NCBI GenBank assembly: GCA_913052655.1
Contig: CAJXFN010000012.1
Coordinates: 1 to 16,610 of the forward strand
Source of the DNA: an uncultured Flavobacteriales bacterium
GTDB taxonomy: Bacteria; Bacteroidota; Bacteroidia; Flavobacteriales; BACL11
DNA: 16,610 nt
Direction of reading: 5' to 3'
Shown here: positions 15,280 through 16,610 of the stretch, in pieces
How the letters are laid out: each line of letters starts with the position of its first letter
Position numbering within the stretch: the stretch's first letter is position 1
Program-made: the position numbers and the translations under genes
Notes under the pieces: generated by a model
Seen by the model: only the letters and a program-made list of their open reading frames with translations
Told to the model about the DNA's origin: nothing
Databases searched by the model: none

Positions 15280-16546
15280 CTATTTTCTTTACTCGAGCGT
15301 TTGCTAAATTATGTTTCGCAATAATTACATCCCAGTTAAATAATGATGTAAACAGTAAGATTAAGAAAATGGAAAGACCATTTGTTTTGAATAAAAAAGA
15401 AATTGTCTTTTTCTTTTTGACTTTATAAGCCAGAGTGAATAGCCCTACAATTGTAGCAGATACAAAAATTACAACTCCTATTCTTTTGTATGCAAGACCG
15501 TGATGTTCAATATAGTAATACACTCTTGCAATTACAGATATTGCCAAAATTACATTTTGTCCAATCCAGACATAAGTAATCCCTCTTAGAATAGAGTTTT
15601 TCCTGTAAAAATTGAGATTTTTCCTGAAAATATAGAGTACAATTGAGGCAGATAGAACAATACTAAAAATAAGCATCCATGTTCCTTTATGTAATTCATT
15701 GGAGTAATTGCTGTTTATTGATTCCTTTTGAATAAAAAAGACGTTAATATCCAAAAGGTTTACAAAAAGAAGCAGGCAGTTCAATAGAATTAGAGTTAAA
15801 ACGGCACTGTTTTTTTCAGTTTTTAGAGCCAATATTGAGTGGTTTCCTGAGTTTTGACTGGTATTTATATTTAGTTTTTTTCGTTCTAAATTTGATGTGT
15901 AGTTTTTTGCCCAATCGTTGAAAATTCCTGAAGGCCTATAATAAAAAACACCAATTCCGAGCAATAATCCAATACCTATGAAAACAAATCTCCCAATAGG
16001 ATAATGCTTAAATATGTTTGCCAAATAATTTCCTAAGTTGTCATATATATAGTTCCATTTTTCCGCGAATACAGGGTTTGCAATACTGTATATAACTATA
16101 AAAAGTATGGTTATAAGTAGTGGAATAATTGATAATTTAAGATACCTTAAGGACTTTGCTGAAAGATTTGTTTTAGGAGATTTAAAAAACGTATTTTTTC
16201 TGAAAGGGGTAGATATTACGCTTAAAAAACCACTTGGTATCAAGTGATAAATGGTTTTTATTTCTCTCTCCATTAGTGAGGCGAGAAATAAAAACAAGGA
16301 ACAAAACAGCATGAATTTACTGTAAAACGAATTGTGATATAAAACTCCAAAACTTGAAATTAATATTCCTGCTATAGCTATTAATGTATGACTTTTATGG
16401 CGTGTATCAGGATTGAAAGAATATAATATTCCACTGAAAACAAATGAGAAAAGAACTAAGTTTAGTCCAAATTTTTCTCTCCAAAAAAAGAAATTAAAAA
16501 GAGTAGTGAATAAAATTACTAAGATTCCTTTTGGGTAGTTTTTCAT
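15179..16546 (-). CDS. DUF4173/DUF4153-type multi-spanning membrane protein
   Basis: This 455-residue integral membrane protein has about ten hydrophobic segments, including 8-21, 29-41, 55-70, 77-91, 138-155, 186-202, 248-262, 289-306, 325-340, 354-374 and 388-404. The C-terminal half matches the DUF4173 pattern: LLDINVFFIQ (264-273), ELHKGTWMLIFSIVLSASIVL (284-304), YVWIGQNVILAISVIARVYYYIEHHGLAYKRIGVVIF (325-361) and NWDVIIAKHNL (404-414). The function is unknown; in other bacteria some relatives lie beside two-component regulators. The tail after residue 440 is short and unlike the rest, and another coding-like frame runs over it, so the C-terminus may be truncated by a frameshift. It is the first gene of the minus-strand run in this window. 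Confidence 0.85.
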   Translation of the reverse strand: MKNYPKGILVILFTTLFNFFFWREKFGLNLVLFSFVFSGILYSFNPDTRHKSHTLIAIAGILISSFGVLYHNSFYSKFMLFCSLFLFLASLMEREIKTIYHLIPSGFLSVISTPFRKNTFFKSPKTNLSAKSLRYLKLSIIPLLITILFIVIYSIANPVFAEKWNYIYDNLGNYLANIFKHYPIGRFVFIGIGLLLGIGVFYYRPSGIFNDWAKNYTSNLERKKLNINTSQNSGNHSILALKTEKNSAVLTLILLNCLLLFVNLLDINVFFIQKESINSNYSNELHKGTWMLIFSIVLSASIVLYIFRKNLNFYRKNSILRGITYVWIGQNVILAISVIARVYYYIEHHGLAYKRIGVVIFVSATIVGLFTLAYKVKKKKTISFLFKTNGLSIFLILLFTSLFNWDVIIAKHNLANARVKKIDYLFELSLSDKTLPILDQNRDKFVGKNKLNSNL

Positions 16547-16556
16547 GTTCTGAATG

Positions 16557-16579
16557 TTGGTTCTTCTTTAAGAAACCAA
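16557..16579. repeat. Imperfect inverted repeat upstream of the DUF4173 gene
   Basis: TTGGTT and AACCAA arms flank a TCTT/AAGA-containing centre about 10 bases upstream of the ATG at 16546. It may be an operator or a leader hairpin. The remaining bases to 16610 are an AT-rich run in which I see no gene. Confidence 0.3.
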
Positions 16580-16610
16580 GATAAGTAGGTTTATTTTTTT
16601 TAATTATTAA

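Noticed and set aside
1..16610. CRISPR array, tRNA, rRNA, insertion sequence, integrase or phage module
   Set aside because: No regularly spaced repeats, no transposase or integrase motifs and no recognisable RNA gene were seen on either strand.

Overview
The window comes from a very AT-rich bacterial chromosome, most likely Bacteroidota and probably Flavobacteriales. The evidence is a DUF3822 protein beside rsmD and coaD, a DUF4173 membrane protein, starts with no clear Shine-Dalgarno sequence, TAnnTTTG-like boxes upstream of starts, and a signal peptide with an A|Q cleavage site. No rRNA, tRNA, IS element, CRISPR array or phage module was found. Coding density is very high, with many 1-20 bp overlaps between genes.

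Region 1 (1-4937) is the end of a surface-polysaccharide locus. On the plus strand it has a GT4-type glycosyltransferase cut by the window edge and a Wzx-like flippase. A sulfotransferase then lies on the minus strand, and a second GT4 glycosyltransferase is coupled to a second, dissimilar sulfotransferase on the plus strand. This suggests a sulfated exopolysaccharide, capsule or O-antigen. The PAPS-making genes are not in the window.

Region 2 (4932-10866, minus strand) reads nadC, a YihY/BrkB-family membrane protein, a large secreted M1 metallopeptidase and galE. The peptidase appears to carry its own C-terminal Omp85-type outer-membrane beta-barrel and is the most unusual recognisable protein here. 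Overlapping or close junctions suggest a single operon. GalE would supply UDP-galactose-type sugars and so links this block to the polysaccharide locus.

Region 3 (10867-11960) is a 39 bp divergent promoter gap followed by rlmH and rdgB on the plus strand, which are housekeeping genes for rRNA methylation and nucleotide-pool sanitation.

Region 4 (11991-16546, minus strand) reads, in transcription order, a DUF4173 membrane protein, an unrecognised 423-residue protein, a DUF3822 protein, rsmD and coaD. Between the DUF4173 gene and the unknown gene lies an overlooked open frame. Its translation resembles the GD...NIGTGSQ part of FGGY-type sugar kinases and may be a gene relic.

The strongest leads are the M1-barrel fusion, the unknown 423-residue protein with the possible relic just upstream, and the pair of sulfotransferases. 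No complete, clearly new multi-gene system was found.
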